NCBI GenBank assembly: GCA_905250125.1
Contig: CAJNOL010000392.1
Span: forward strand, 83,026 to 147,025
Reading direction: 5' to 3'
Length of the DNA stretch: 64,000 bases
Source: Rotaria sordida
Lineage: Eukaryota > Rotifera > Eurotatoria > Philodinida > Philodinidae
A program made the translations under genes and the position numbers. Below, one piece after another: positions 12,701 to 24,984 of this stretch. Numbering within the stretch: position 1 is the stretch's first letter; each line of letters opens with the position of its first letter. The notes beneath the pieces are model-generated. The model had not been told where the DNA came from. It ran no database searches and worked only from the letters and a program-made list of their open reading frames with translations.

Positions 12701-15700
12701 CATAGAGAAGGAGGAGGTCTTTTATTAATTACATTTTTCTCTATTACGTATTAATCATAGAAGTAAAAGATTCAGATAAAATTATATTCATACGCTTTAA
12801 GTGCCAATAATGTTGGATTTGATGGAATTTCTTTAACAAATTTATTTAAATATTCAAGTGCTCGATCTTTTCGATCATTATCCAAATAACACTAAATAAA
12901 ATATAAATGTTTATTTGTTTGAATTATTCAATATATATATATATATTTACAGATGTTATTGCAAGTGCATAATAAATATCTTGTTTACATGTATCATAAT
13001 ATTCTTCAAAATTGTTTAATGCTTGTTCAATACTTTCTGATTGATGTTCTTTAGCTCCAATTTTTGCATCATTTATTAATTTTTGATATTTAGCACGAAG
13101 ATTTGTTGGTGATATTTTAAGTGCTTCGATAAAATCATCATGAGCTTCATTGTAACTTTCTAATAATGTTTTAAGCTTAAAACAAACAAACAAAAAAAAG
13201 GTCAAAAGATAATACATAATGATAAGGTAAGATCATAAAAAAGAAAAATAAATAAATAAACAAACCATTCCACGATGAACATGTGGTGAACATTCATTTG
13301 GATGATTTCTAATACATTCATCATATTGATACATAGCTCCTTCAAGATCACGTTGATGAATTTTAGTATTAGCTCGTTTTAATTCGGCATTCATTTTTAT
13401 CTAAAAATTTTTAAAATTAAAACTAAAAAAAAAAGAAAAAAATTTTTTATTCTCTCTAAACCTTTTCTGTAACATTTGGATCATTAATAATTGCATCAAA
13501 ATCAGCTACAGCTTCAGCATAATTACCCATAAGTAAATAAAATGAACCACGAAGTAATAATGTTTGTAATTTATATGGTGAATCATCTGTTGATTCAAGT
13601 TCATTTGTACATAATGATGGTATATCTGTAAAACGACCTTCATCAAATGCTTGATATGCACGTGCTAATGAACTATCTGGTTGTGATGTACGAATTTCAT
13701 TAATAAATGATTCATTTAATATTGGATCATCTTCGAATTCATTTAATGATGTACGAACATAATCTTTTGATAATTCAGCTGTACTCTTTTATTTTTTTGT
13801 TTTAACAAAAAAAAAAAATAATTATTATTTAAATTTAAAATAGAAAATTTTCTACTTACTGGTGGTAAATTTTCCAGATAACGTTTAGCTAAATCAGTAA
13901 GAACTTTATCAGCAGCCATAATATATGCTGGTTGATATGAATCAATAAAACATACTGTTGAATAATCTATATAAAATATTTAAAAATAATTTAACTAACA
14001 ATTTTCAAAACACATAGATTTTAATGAATTGAACGCAGAGTTATTATGAATTAAAAATTCCAACAAATGTTTTCGGTATGAATAAAGCGAAGATCTACAG
14101 TCACATTCCATAATTTTAATTTCTCATGTAACCAATATATATATATATCAAAATAAAATAATGAGTCTGAAACTATGAAGTTTGAACTAATTGTAAACGA
14201 AACTAGAACCTATCAGATTCGGATCCAGAAATTTTTGAATCCTATAGGCTCTAGTCAAAACGTAATGAAAAATTTCATTAGACAACGGTACTTTAATTGT
14301 ACTGTGTAAGAGAAAGTCGATTTTTGTTGAATTATCTTATGAAATTTAATATAAAAGGTCGATAGAGCGCACTTTATACCGGACGATCTACCAACGGATT
14401 TTTATCCGATTTGAATTACATAGATAGTGATTAGAAACCTACGTGACCGTGACCAATTCGGAGGTCTCTACACATCAGTTTAAAAAAATCAAACTGACAA
14501 TATGTATAAAGACGATAATGAATATTGTATTTCAAAGAAAAACAGAATTAGTGATCATTAAAATAATAGTAAAGTTGTAAATGATACTAAGTAATCTAAT
14601 TTCCTTTTATATCATTGTTTTTAATTAAGATTAAATATAAAATATGAATATGATAAAAAAATAAAAGTTCGATTTTTCTGTCAATGATAGATTTCGGTTT
14701 TCGGAACAGGGGAAAGCGTTCATAGTCACAATATGTGTTTTGAAGCTTATTAGAGATTGTATTGGCTTATTTTCTGCTGAGAAAAATGTTTCGGAAGAAA
14801 GTGACGATTACGTTCTATCCTCTAAATTTGTCACTGTGAGATATGGTATTTTTATTTTTTCATTTATTTGCTTAAATACTACCGGTCGCGGTTATGCATG
14901 ATCATGTCCGATCTTTTATGACTGTTTCTCTTCGAATTATTTTCCGAAATCTTTCCTGATCGAAATAGCAGCATATCATTCACCTAGAATATAGATCTGA
15001 TGAATTCTTTCATGTTAGCATTGAATGACAATATTTAAAACAATTATTCGAGTGAAAATATTCATTCTCGTTCATTTATTTTCATATAAATCATTTGTCA
15101 AAACACTTATGCATGCATTATAATGTACAAAAATCGATTGAATATATATGATAAAGAAACGTGATGTAATTAAAATATATTGAAAAGGTATTTTAATAAC
15201 ATACCTACTTTTTTCGTCTGTTCTTTTTTTAATGAATCATTTATAATAGTTTAATGAATAGTGATTTTGACGAACGATAACAATAGACAGCTAATAACCT
15301 GTATTATGAATCAATTACAATTCTACCTTATGAAAATTCTAGTTTTCTTTTACTTACAGAAAATGAATGTTTTACAACAACACTATATAGAATATATACT
15401 TATGAATAATTTTACATAAACTACTAAAGTAAACAAAGACTATATATGAGTACTCACAAAACACTCAACAATACAATATGAGTACTCATTTATGAGTATC
15501 TTTCCTCGAGTAGTCATCAAAAGAAAAAAAACCAATTAATTCATTATATTACAAAACACGGTCTAAAAGGAATATTGAAGTTAAGAGGTAAAACTATAGA
15601 GTAACCGCTCTCTACAGTAGAACCCATCAGGTTGATCTGGAGTGTCAATCTGAGAATTTTCTATTACTCGGACTCGAAAAATGTTCCATAAATTAGGTTC

Positions 15701-16701
15701 GAGACCCAAAATTTTGAACGCGACGGGTTCTACCCCATAGACCATGACGATCGTATATCAATAGCGTTTCGTTATAATAAATGTATTACTTACTGTCTAA
15801 TTGTATTTCCGAAGGGCTAAGTAAAAGGATGATGAAGAAATATGTCTCAAAATCGATAGAATAGAACAATCTTCCTGTAATTAGCAATAGAATATTTCTA
15901 TTTTAATCTCGCAGAGATTTCGTTAATAGATTTTCTTATTTGATTTAGAATTAAACAAACCTTCGAGAGCCAATTCAAAATTTCCCATTGTTTCAGCTGC
16001 ACGAGCACGTCGTTGAATACATTTAACATATTTTGGATTAAGTTCAATAGCTTTTGAACAATCTTCAACAACTTTTTCATAATCTTTCTAGATAATAAAA
16101 TAGAGTTAATATTTAATTACAAAAAAAAATACGATGGAAATCACATACTAATAATTCCCAAGTAGCTGCACGATTTTGATAGAATTGTGAAAGTTCTTCC
16201 GTCGATTCTACTGGACAGACTTCAATAGCTCCTACAAAATAAATAAATAAATAAATAAAATATTTTATTTATAATAGTTATTTATTTATTACTTGAATAA
16301 GCTTCAATAGCTTCATTAAAATTTTGTTCACGATATTTAAGATTACCTTCATTTTTTAAATCTATAGCTAGAGTTAAACGATTCTACGAAGAAGAAAAAA
16401 AAAGGATCATCTTTAATCAATAATTAATTCTTTTTATTACTTTTAATCGATTTTCTGATGTTGTAGTTGTATCTTCATTAACTTTACTTAATGGTGTTGG
16501 TAAAGGTGATCGTCTCGTAGCTGACTTTTTTGCTTGTTCTTGTTGTTGTCGATATACAAGATAAGCAGCAACACAAACTGCAGTTGGTACTCCAATAATT
16601 AAAGCCCATTTAACTAAACGTTTGCCTAAAGTATCTGTTGGAATACTTGAACTTGTATTTGATGATGAACTTCCTGTGATTGTACGTAGATATGATGCCA
16701 T
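9741..16701 (-). CDS. TOMM70: Mitochondrial import receptor TOM70
   Basis: Eleven exons in transcript order: 16441-16701, 16293-16383, 16149-16231, 15961-16087, 13860-13966, 13462-13785, 13266-13400, 12951-13175, 12794-12891, 10000-10125, 9741-9939; phases agree throughout and give 591 residues (human about 608). Residues 32-50 are a single membrane anchor (ALIIGVPTAVCVAAYLVY) followed by a basic, polar linker. TPR repeats follow: NEGNLKYREQNFNEAIEAY, FYQNRAATWELL and AIELNPKYVKCIQRRA build the N-terminal clamp that in the family binds Hsp70/Hsp90 tails; later TPRs form the preprotein pocket. The protein sits in the outer mitochondrial membrane with the TPRs in the cytosol. Introns are short except 13967-15960 and 10126-12793. 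The 5' end faces the ACADM gene 230 bases away. Confidence 0.95.
10270..12081. mobile_element. 1.8 kb Tc1/mariner-like non-autonomous element in a TOM70 intron
   Basis: The two ends are inverted copies of about 90 bases. The left end runs CGATAAAAAAAATTGAAATA and the right end, on the other strand, CGATAGAAAATTGAAATATC; both continue into a GATAGAAG/GTAGAAG...TTTATT block. TA flanks each side (10268-10269 and 12082-12083), the target duplication of Tc1/mariner elements. The end sequence resembles the arms of the element at 60416-60982. The interior has a second inverted pair (about 10358-10396 with 10506-10546) and no open frame long enough for a transposase, so it is non-autonomous or decayed. 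Confidence 0.75.
14203..14256. repeat. Copy of short dispersed palindromic repeat
   Basis: Starts CTAGAACCTATCAG and ends with the approximate reverse complement CCTATAGGCTCTAG. It belongs to a family also seen at 15617-15736, 30061-30269 and 45306-45353. Located in the long fourth intron of TOM70. Confidence 0.6.
15617..15736. repeat. Copy of dispersed palindromic repeat with GTAGAACCCATC ends
   Basis: Begins GTAGAACCCATCAG and ends CGACGGGTTCTACC, an inverted pair of about 13 bases, with GGACTCGAAAAATG and GGTTCGAGACCC inside. No coding content. Located in the fourth intron of TOM70. Confidence 0.65.
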
Positions 16702-16931
16702 TAAAATTTTAAATAATCAAAAAAATAAACAACCAAGACGCTTGAAAGAAATTAACGTGTGTATACACACACATATTTGTATATGTTCGATTCAATTGGT
16801 ATAAGGAATAACCAATAAAATTACATAAAAATGTAAACTCAAATGATTGGTTATCCAATGTTTCTCATTTAGATATGTGAGTTCAAAGTCTTTTGTTTTG
16901 AATCACTTGCATCTTTTCTATATCAGCAACA
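16702..16931. promoter_or_regulatory. Divergent promoter shared by TOM70 and ACADM
   Basis: The two start codons are 230 bases apart and point away from each other. The interval has four CCAAT-box cores: ATTGG at 16795-16799, CCAAT at 16812-16816, ATTGG at 16846-16850 and CCAAT at 16855-16859, in both orientations. CCAAT is the NF-Y site, common in bidirectional promoters. Both products are mitochondrial, so shared control is plausible but inferred. Confidence 0.65.
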
Positions 16932-19804
16932 ATGAAGCAATCAACATCAATTTTATCGAAAATTTCTTCACCATTAGTAAGTAAAACAAATGAAATATTC
17001 TTTTTCTTTTTTCTTTTTGTTTAATTAAGAAATTTATTGTCTTATTTATAGAAATTATCATTACAAAATTTAAAACAAGTACGTTATGAATCCACAAAAA
17101 GTGATACAAAAACAGCTGGTGGTCTCAATTTTGGTTTGTAGAATAAATGAATAAATTCAATCGAATATTTTTTTTCTTTTCTTTTTTTTTTTTATTAATA
17201 AAGAATTAACTTCTGAACAAAAAGAAATACAATTATTGGCACGAAAATTTGCTAAAGAAGAAATCATTCCAAATGCTGCACATTATGATAAAACAGGAGA
17301 GGTATAGATAAATAAATAAAAAAATTAATGACAAATTTGAGGGGTGTGGTCTCAGAAATCGCAATCTTCCTATCCTTTCATAAGACATTCGTGTCCCACA
17401 TTTGTTCACATTACTATTGGTATACCTCGATACTCTAGAAGAATAGGTAGTCTACTGGCGTTTTTTGTCTGTTTTGAATCACATGAGAAATTTACGTGAG
17501 GATTATTAGATCAATTAGTTTCTTTTTAGTGGTGTGTCAAACCTTTATCCTTTTTATATTAGAGTCTCAAACAATTGACCACCGGCATTTTCATATAAAT
17601 GATTTTCTGTGTAATACATGACCATTTGACAGCTCTCTATTGTTAAAAGAGATAATAGTATTTAAAACATCATTCTAAGTACTCGAAGTTCATATAGGTA
17701 TAAGAGTTACTCTTTGTTTATATATAAAATAATTTTTGTTGAGGTCCAGAATTTATGGAACATTCTTTGCAACCTATACCCTACTTTCCATAGGTCTAAG
17801 AAAATAGTGTCTATACACATCGCCGTTTTCCGTAAGCTCCTTAGGACCTCTACCATTTCCTTATCTAACGAAGTTTTTATCTCATTCTTCCTTAATCCTG
17901 CTCTATTTGGAAGATTCTAAAAGTGGTAAATAGCAAAATAGTATCATGTTTGAGATGTACCAGGTAAGCCTTTTTTCTCGTACTCTGACTAAGAAAAGTG
18001 TTTTAACACTGACCTTACTCTGCGTATCTCGAATTGTAAGTGTATTGAACGAAGCAGAACAGTTTTGTAAACATACAGCAAAGAATGTCATTATTTTGAT
18101 AGTCATAGACAATCATTGGAATTCACAAAAATTCTTTGGTAAAATTTATTCTACTGGCAAGAGTTTATCTTGAATAAATTCTCTTGTTTTAGTATCCATG
18201 GCCAATTGTTAAAAAAGCTCATGCACTTGGACTTATGAATACACACATTCCAACAGAATATGGTTTGTTTTGTTTTTATAATGTCTACAAAGATTTTTAT
18301 TCGTTTATTTAGGTGGTTTGGGTCTTGGTATTCTTGAATCATGTATTGTTGCTGAAGAATTAGCATATGGGTAAATAAAGTCATAATTAATGATGTTTTT
18401 TTTTTTTGTAATTGATTTGCTTTGAATATAGTTGCAGTGGAATCGAAACAGCTATTGAAGCTAATGAACTTGGAGTAAATATAATTTTAATTGATCGAAA
18501 ATCTAAATTAACTTTTATATGTAGATGGCTCCAGTTATTGCTGCCGGTAATGATGAACAAAAGAAACGATTTCTAGGACGAATGATTGCTGAACCATTGA
18601 TGTGTGTATGTATTTATCTATTTTAATGATGATTTTTTTTGTCTACTATTTGATATATTGTAGGGATATTGCGTAACAGAACCAGTTGCTGGTTCCGATG
18701 TTGCTGGTATAAAAACACGTGCAGAAAAAAAAGGTGATGAATATATTGTCAATGGAGTACGTATGAAATCATATATTATTCTTTCTATTATTATTTTAGT
18801 TTCTATTTATTTTTTTTTAGCAAAAAATGTGGATCACTAACGGAGGTAAATATTGAATGAGAGGATTTTATTTGAAATTATTAATAAGAAAAAAAAAAAT
18901 TTTGAATATTTAGGTGTAGCTAATTGGTTTTTTCTTCTGGCTCGTACTAATCCAGATCCAAAAGCACCAGCTAGTAAAGCATTTACTGCATTTGCAATTG
19001 AAGCTGATAATCCAGGTTTGATACGAGGACGAAAAGTAAATTTTATATTCATCAAAAAAAAAAGAAAAACGAGTAAATAATCTAATTTCTTTTAAGGAAT
19101 GGAATATGGGTCAACGAGCTTCTGATACACGTGGTATTACATTTGAAGATATGCGTGTACCAGCAGCTAATGTTCTCGGTAAAGAAGGTGAAGGTTTTAA
19201 GGTTGCAATGGTAGTATTTGATCAAACACGACCACCTGTTGCGGCTGGTGCTCTTGGTCTTACTCGTCGTGCACTCGATGAAGCAACACAATATTCATTA
19301 CAACGTAAAACTATGGGCAAACTTATTGCTGAACATCAAGCTGTAGCATTTATGCTTGCTGAAATGGCGATTGGACTTGAATCAGCTCGTTTAGTTACAC
19401 ATTTAGCTGCTTGGCAAGTTGATAGAGGTGAAAAAAATACATATTTTGCATCAATTGCTAAAGCATTAGCAGCTGATGTTGCTAATAAAGCTGCAACAGA
19501 TGCTGTACAAGTAAGAAAAAAAAAACCTAATAAAAAAAAAGTTTAAATTTTATATGAAATTTTTTTGTTTCTTTCTTTAGATATTTGGTGGAAATGGATT
19601 TAATAGTGAATATCCTGTTGAAAAACTTATGCGCGATGCTAAAATCTTTCAAGTAAAAATTTTCTCGATTCAAATTAAATTAGTTTCAATATGTATATTT
19701 ATTTTTTTTTTTGTATTTTATAGATTTATGAAGGAACAGCACAAATTCAACGTTTAATTATTTCTCGTGAAATTCTTTCACGTGCTAAATCAGAAATTCG
19801 TTAA
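16932..19804 (+). CDS. ACADM: Medium-chain acyl-CoA dehydrogenase, mitochondrial
   Basis: Thirteen exons: 16932-16976, 17052-17133, 17204-17301, 18193-18262, 18313-18370, 18432-18474, 18525-18605, 18664-18756, 18821-18845, 18914-19035, 19097-19510, 19581-19652, 19724-19804; 427 residues against about 421 in vertebrates. The first ~35 residues are basic and Ser-rich, a likely matrix-targeting presequence. The family core follows: [21 protein letters not shown], the FAD-contacting [14 protein letters not shown] (about 161-174), [21 protein letters not shown] and [20 protein letters not shown]. The catalytic base is the Glu of [10 protein letters not shown], residue 404. The enzyme carries out the first, FAD-dependent dehydrogenation of medium-chain fatty acyl-CoA in beta-oxidation and passes electrons to ETF. 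Alignment to MCAD is nearly gap-free, so MCAD is preferred over short-chain or long-chain relatives. Intron 3 (17302-18192) is the only long one. A likely AATAAA lies at 19992. Confidence 0.95.
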
Positions 19805-21506
19805 AATTACTTTAATTTTTGTTTTCTTTTTTTTGACAACTAACTCTTTTGCACCTATTGACTGTGCAATAACGTATATACTTTGATTACTTGATTTTGT
19901 TTTTTGTTTTTTTTTGTAATATCAATAGGCATAGATTGCCTTCTATTTCTTTTTTCTTTAACAAGAAAAATTTCAAGATTTATACATTCAAAATAAAAGA
20001 AGAAGTTCACATTGCAAATACTGGATTTGTTTTAGCGATAAACTACGGTACGTGTAAAAAAATCGGTAATTAACCATTTACAATAATCGATAAGTCACAT
20101 ATAGAATCAGAAATTATATTTATGCTCATTAAGGAGCAACATGAATACAAAAACTAAATCGATAATAGATGTCATTGGAAAAATATATTTTTAGAAATCG
20201 TTATTGATACAGTTTTTGAATGGATAGAAGCTATTTAGAGAAGAATTAATTCGCCAGTTGTGACTAATAAAACATTTAGAAGAAGCTCTAAATCAGATAT
20301 AGGTTTGAAAACATTTTCATGCTGTGCTGATGTTTCAGACAAATTTAGCGCGTGGACATTATCTATTGCACATGAAAATAAAAATTCAAAAATTTTCTGA
20401 AAAAATTATCGTTAAACCGCCGTTAACCGACAAATATCGGTGGTTTACTGTAGTAAATGAAGATGGTAACTGGATCGATAAAACTGTGGTAAACCGCCGG
20501 TCTTTTGTCTGGTTTTCATCATATAGGAAATTATTTTTATTTCTTTGGAACTATTAAAAGATCAACAGACAGATGAATTGATTGTTGGAGACGTCAAACA
20601 AAATGTGTATTAGACTATAACATTAACATAATACCATATCAATCTTGATAATAGTATGTAAATTGATGTATATTACTCATCTTCATGTTTGTCTCATTTG
20701 CTTATACAATTTATTGTTTTCTAAGTGAATTATTCGTGCGACAGCATATTGTTCGCAGTATAGCATAAATAACACCCGTCGTCATGGACTAATGTAGCAT
20801 GGAACTATTCTATTTATTTTTCCTTTTCTTCTATGTCATTTGAGTTATTTTAGACAAATTACTATCATTATTCTCTTTGATGGTAAAGATATTGTCTTGA
20901 ATAGAGTAGGATAAACTGTTTTTTGGATGACATATTCAAGCTCAAATTCGTAGCTATTTTTACAACAGACAAGAAAACATCCAGTACTTTATATGTCAAC
21001 CTTGATATCAATGTGCAAATCTATTCAACAATAGAGTTATCTTTACTTCATAAACATATACTAATCGATTATAACCTTTGTATAAGATTGTTTGTTTCTT
21101 GGATTCTTATCTCTAATTAAAGATTTTCGATATGACTTTGTCACATATATTTCATAATAACCTTGATATAAATTAATAACTTTATTAATAGACAAGGAGA
21201 ACGATATAATAAATATGATCTTTATCAGTATACGAGATGGTAAACGAATCATACAAATATTCTTACATTATGTAATACATCGACTAAGGATAAAAAGAAA
21301 GAAAAAAAAGCACAAGAAAAAAAAAGCAAAGTTGGTTTTTTGCTTTTGGCATTCGTATTTTTTTTTATTCGCTACTATTATAGTCACTAGTGTTTACTTT
21401 CATACACGTCAATATTTGTTTTTTCGTTTTTTGGTTAATAATCATCGACACGTGTACGTATCTTTCTTCTTTCGTCTTATTTGACATATCATATTTGTTC
21501 AATAAC
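19805..21506. other. Intergenic region between ACADM and ninjurin
   Basis: No gene seen. It contains the ACADM 3' UTR and, at 20412-20505, a cluster of related TAAACCGCCG motifs in both orientations that could form hairpins. The distal part (after about 21300) is the likely promoter and leader of the alternative ninjurin first exon. Confidence 0.5.
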
Positions 21507-21791
21507 ATGAGCAATCAAACAACGAATGATGAGGACCAACAACAATCAATAGCAAATCAGCGTGCTGTTCATTCTGAACTTTTAACCAAAATCTATTATC
21601 CTGATACATTATATCCCGATAATTATTCATTCTTTGCAGATCGGGATTCGTCACAAGTACGATCCTTACGAACGAATTCAAACGATCAACATCCAACAAT
21701 AGATTCAATCAGACCTTCAACACAACCAATTACTATTTCTAACCAACCAACAATAGAAATCGAAACGCCGGAGAGACAAAGCAAACACTCA
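21507..21791 (+). CDS. Possible alternative first coding exon of ninjurin
   Basis: An ATG opens a 95-codon frame that ends exactly at a good donor (TCA|GTAAGT) in phase 0. The protein is polar and low in hydrophobics (MSNQTTNDEDQQQS... then many Ser, Thr, Pro), like a disordered cytosolic N-terminus. The downstream ninjurin exon at 22956 also begins in phase 0, so splicing would give a 240-residue long isoform in place of the 13-residue start at 22825. No other downstream gene on this strand offers a partner. It could instead be the first exon of an unrelated gene whose remaining exons I cannot see. Confidence 0.5.
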
Positions 21792-22342
21792 GTAAGTGTT
21801 GTATTTGCATTGAAAAAAAATGCATTTTTCGCCAAGCGCCAATGCTATTTAACACAATCACACACACCAGCTGGACCACAGAAAAAAAAAGAATAAAAAA
21901 AAAACCATTATCTAGGGTAGAAAACGATTTCAAAAATCTTATCAAAAATTTTGATGTAATTAAAACGGAAGAGATAAAATCTAAAAGTATGATTGAATTT
22001 TTTTATTCTCTAATTCCTTGTGTCTATTGTGAAAGTTTATAGTTTGTTTTTTACGATTCTCATTTTTTTATTATATATTAAAAAACGAATAAGACCACAA
22101 TAATGGATTATAATGTTAACGTTTAGAAAGCTTCTTCATGAATCATTTATTGTTCTTTTATGTTTCGGATATGATATGCAGAAAAAATAAGAGAAAGAGA
22201 AAGAGCAAAATAGGTAGATAGCAAATGCGTATCTCGTTGGAGCGCGACCATGAAACAACATGTATTTGAAGCATGTGTAGGCAGTACACTTTAAAAGATA
22301 TTTTATTTTCATGATACGACTCCATACCACTTTCTAGTACGC

Positions 22343-22343
<1 letters not shown>

Positions 22344-22370
<27 letters not shown>
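22344..22370. repeat. (TA)n microsatellite
   Basis: About twelve TA units upstream of ninjurin exon 1, followed by TATATGAAAAAAAAA. Confidence 0.9.
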
Positions 22371-22375
<5 letters not shown>

Positions 22376-22824
22376 GAAAAAAAAACGCAAAACCATCTAC
22401 AACATATACAACGTATTTTTCTTTTCTCTCGATTTTTTTCTGCTGATTGCCCTTCGCAAATGGCGCACATTTGCACATACATATATTTTTTTCCCGTCTC
22501 ATTTTTTTATGAGACTGAGGTTGTTTTCTTTCTTATTGTGTATTATACTGATATAGGATATTGTGATCGATCACAAAGAATAATCAAGTTAGTATAAGAA
22601 AGACAAAGTTTCCTAACAAATAAACACATTGATATCACAAAAAAAAAAAACGAGTTTGTTATTTGTAAAGTAGTTATGATTGATAAAAGAAAAAAAAAAT
22701 AAAGAAGGTGATATTTTTATTTTTTTTCTAATTAATATTGATCAAATATATAGATAGAAGACATTGACAACAAATTTTCTTCTTCCATACACTTCATTTA
22801 TATAGCAAGAAGAGAAAAAAAACA

Positions 22825-24174
22825 ATGTCCTTAGAAGATCAACACGGTATCGAATTAGCACAAGTAAGTTTAGTTAATGCATTTTTTACGTTAATCTTTT
22901 ATATTGTTATGTATAAAAACATCTATTCTATATTGGTAATTATATTTCTATTTAGTCTGCAATGATTGATCGAGAACGTGGTGAATCAGAATCTGGACGA
23001 CAACGATTTGATGTTAAACGTTATATACCTTCAGCATTACGTGCTCAAGACAAAAGTGTAAGAATAAGATTAAATTATTATTCTCTATAATGAATTATAA
23101 TATATCTTTTTCTTTTAGCAACCACCTGCTATTTTATTAGATCCTCGATTTTATTCAATGAAAAAAACAGCAATGACTATAATGTGTCTACTGGTAAGAA
23201 ATCAAGTCAGATTTGTATAAAGTTTTGAAATAGTCTAAGTAATAGACACGTATTTTATTTATGTCACGATTCTGATATTAACAGTCATTAACGTTATTTA
23301 GTTATTAACCTTAAATATGATGCAATTGAATTGCATCGATATAATATTTATGATACTATTGATGATTATGAAATGATTATTTTTATTGTTACCAACTTTT
23401 TACAATTAAAATATAACAAAAATCTTTTCCTATTTCTTAGATAATCATCATGAGTAACAGTGTACAATTAAAACATGTTCTCAAAAAAGGTGACTTACAT
23501 CCATTCTATGGTACACAAGTTGCACTTGGTATTATTTCTGTACTCATGTGTGCTTGTATTGGTAAGTTTAAACTATTATTTTTTTTTCTTTTCTGAAAGT
23601 TCGAGATAGTTGAGTCTTTTTTTTTTCTCGTTCGTTTCATCAAACAACTAGTAGTTGTTACTACCTTCCCTTGCCGGATTCTAGGCTTTGTTCAATTGTA
23701 TACATTTCTGTTCACACGGCTCGATCATCTACCATTATTACTAACATCATCGTCATCATCATCATCATCATCATCATCATCAATGCTGACTTTGACACGT
23801 TATGATCAACTTTTTATTATACTTCCAATTACTTTAACTATTATTCTATTTTTATTTGACATTATTTTTTTGATTATAATGTTTAAATTTTAAGAAAAAA
23901 AAATCAATCATTACACATTTCAGTAGTTTTATCGATAGTAGTAACATAAATTGTATTTTGACTTGCTTTTTTTTTCTTTTTGTTTTAATATTTCAATTCT
24001 TATTTACATTTTTGTTCTTTATCTTATATTCTAGGTGTGATTCTGATGTATGTAATGCGAATCGATATAAATGATCAATACAAACAACATAAACTTGATT
24101 ATATAGACAATTGTGTTATATGTCTTGTATTCATTCTTGCAATCTTCAATATTTTTATTGCTGCATGCAGTTAA
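22825..24174 (+). CDS. Ninjurin family membrane protein
   Basis: Exons 22825-22863, 22956-23057, 23119-23193, 23441-23561, 24035-24174 give 158 residues. The first ~55 residues are polar. The ninjurin domain follows: FYSMKKTAMTIMCLL, then SNSVQLKHVL (amphipathic part), a first membrane span around ALGIISVLMCACIGVILMYV, the loop MRIDINDQYKQHKLDY, and a second span with VICLVFILAIFNIFIAA. The loop K-H-K-L-D and the closing FNIFI motif are typical of NINJ1/NINJ2. In vertebrates NINJ1 oligomerises to rupture the plasma membrane in lytic death and was first described as an adhesion protein; whether this copy does either is unknown. A candidate AATAAA lies at 24423. An alternative N-terminus may come from 21507-21791. 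Confidence 0.88.
23749..23782. repeat. (TCA)n microsatellite in ninjurin intron 4
   Basis: Eleven TCA/ATC units. They create a false poly-Ser open frame at 23696-23893. Confidence 0.9.
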
Positions 24175-24596
24175 TCGAATCAATTTTTTCCCGTGAACAG
24201 TATTTTATAGAATATTAGGGTGTCGCGCTTTCTTTCTTTTTTTTTTTTTTTTGTTCATGGTTTATGTGTCATGTGTAGGCAAAAAAAAGCAACGAAATAC
24301 ACATTTAAACAAAATTTATTTTCTCTTGATTTGAATCATTAATACATGAATACTTTCAATTTGAATTTCAAGAAGAAAATGCTAATTCGATGCAATGATT
24401 GATAGTTTTTTGCATTTCTTATAATAAAGAAAATATAAGTTCATATTTATTTTTTGGTAATGTTATTTTTCTTCTAGCAAGAAAATTATTCAAACTGGTA
24501 CCTGCCGTTTGAGCTCATATTGAGTTCACAAGATGGTCTCGGTAAGAATAGAAAAATCTTATAAGGGTTCATGTCCATGAGTCTCTCGTGCTGAGT

Positions 24597-24930
24597 TTTT
24601 GATCCAGCTTTAGGTATTTCCTGAAAAATCAAAATAAAAGTATTTCGATCTGAAATTTCATCTATAAACAGATCCAATCATTAGTAGAATATCTTGTTAA
24701 TTTCAACCGACAACAATGTTCCTTTATCGAGATATTGAATTTGCAAGTAAACTCGATATTTGTGGCAAACGACCATTTTTTGGAAACTCAATATTTCACC
24801 AAAGGAACATTTTTTTTTTGCTGAAACTTTCACGATATTCTACTAGTCATTTAATCTGTTTATGAACGAAATTTCAGATCGAAATATAGTTCTTTGATTT
24901 TTCGGTCAATACCTAAAACTGAATCGAAAA
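24597..24930. mobile_element. Small inverted-repeat element
   Basis: Arms of about 100 bases (24597-24697 and 24832-24930) are reverse complements with mismatches; both contain TTTCGATCTGAAATTTC in one orientation or the other and a TAGTAGAATAT end. The spacer has no open frame. MITE-like. Confidence 0.7.
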
Positions 24931-24984
24931 TTTAGTCAAACGACCATAGCTCAGCTCTAGAGGAAGAATTCCCATGCCTTTCGA

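Noticed and set aside
18600-18664. Possible frameshift between ACADM exons 7 and 8
   Set aside because: Reading the donor as GTATGT directly after ATG TGT gives phase 0 on both sides and the expected MC-GYCVTEP sequence.
19082-19291. Minus-strand frame opposite ACADM exon 11
   Set aside because: A shadow of the strongly conserved plus-strand ACADM coding sequence.
23696-23893. Plus-strand open frame with a run of eleven Ser
   Set aside because: The run is a (TCA)n microsatellite inside a ninjurin intron; the rest shows no homology and the flanking exons splice over it.
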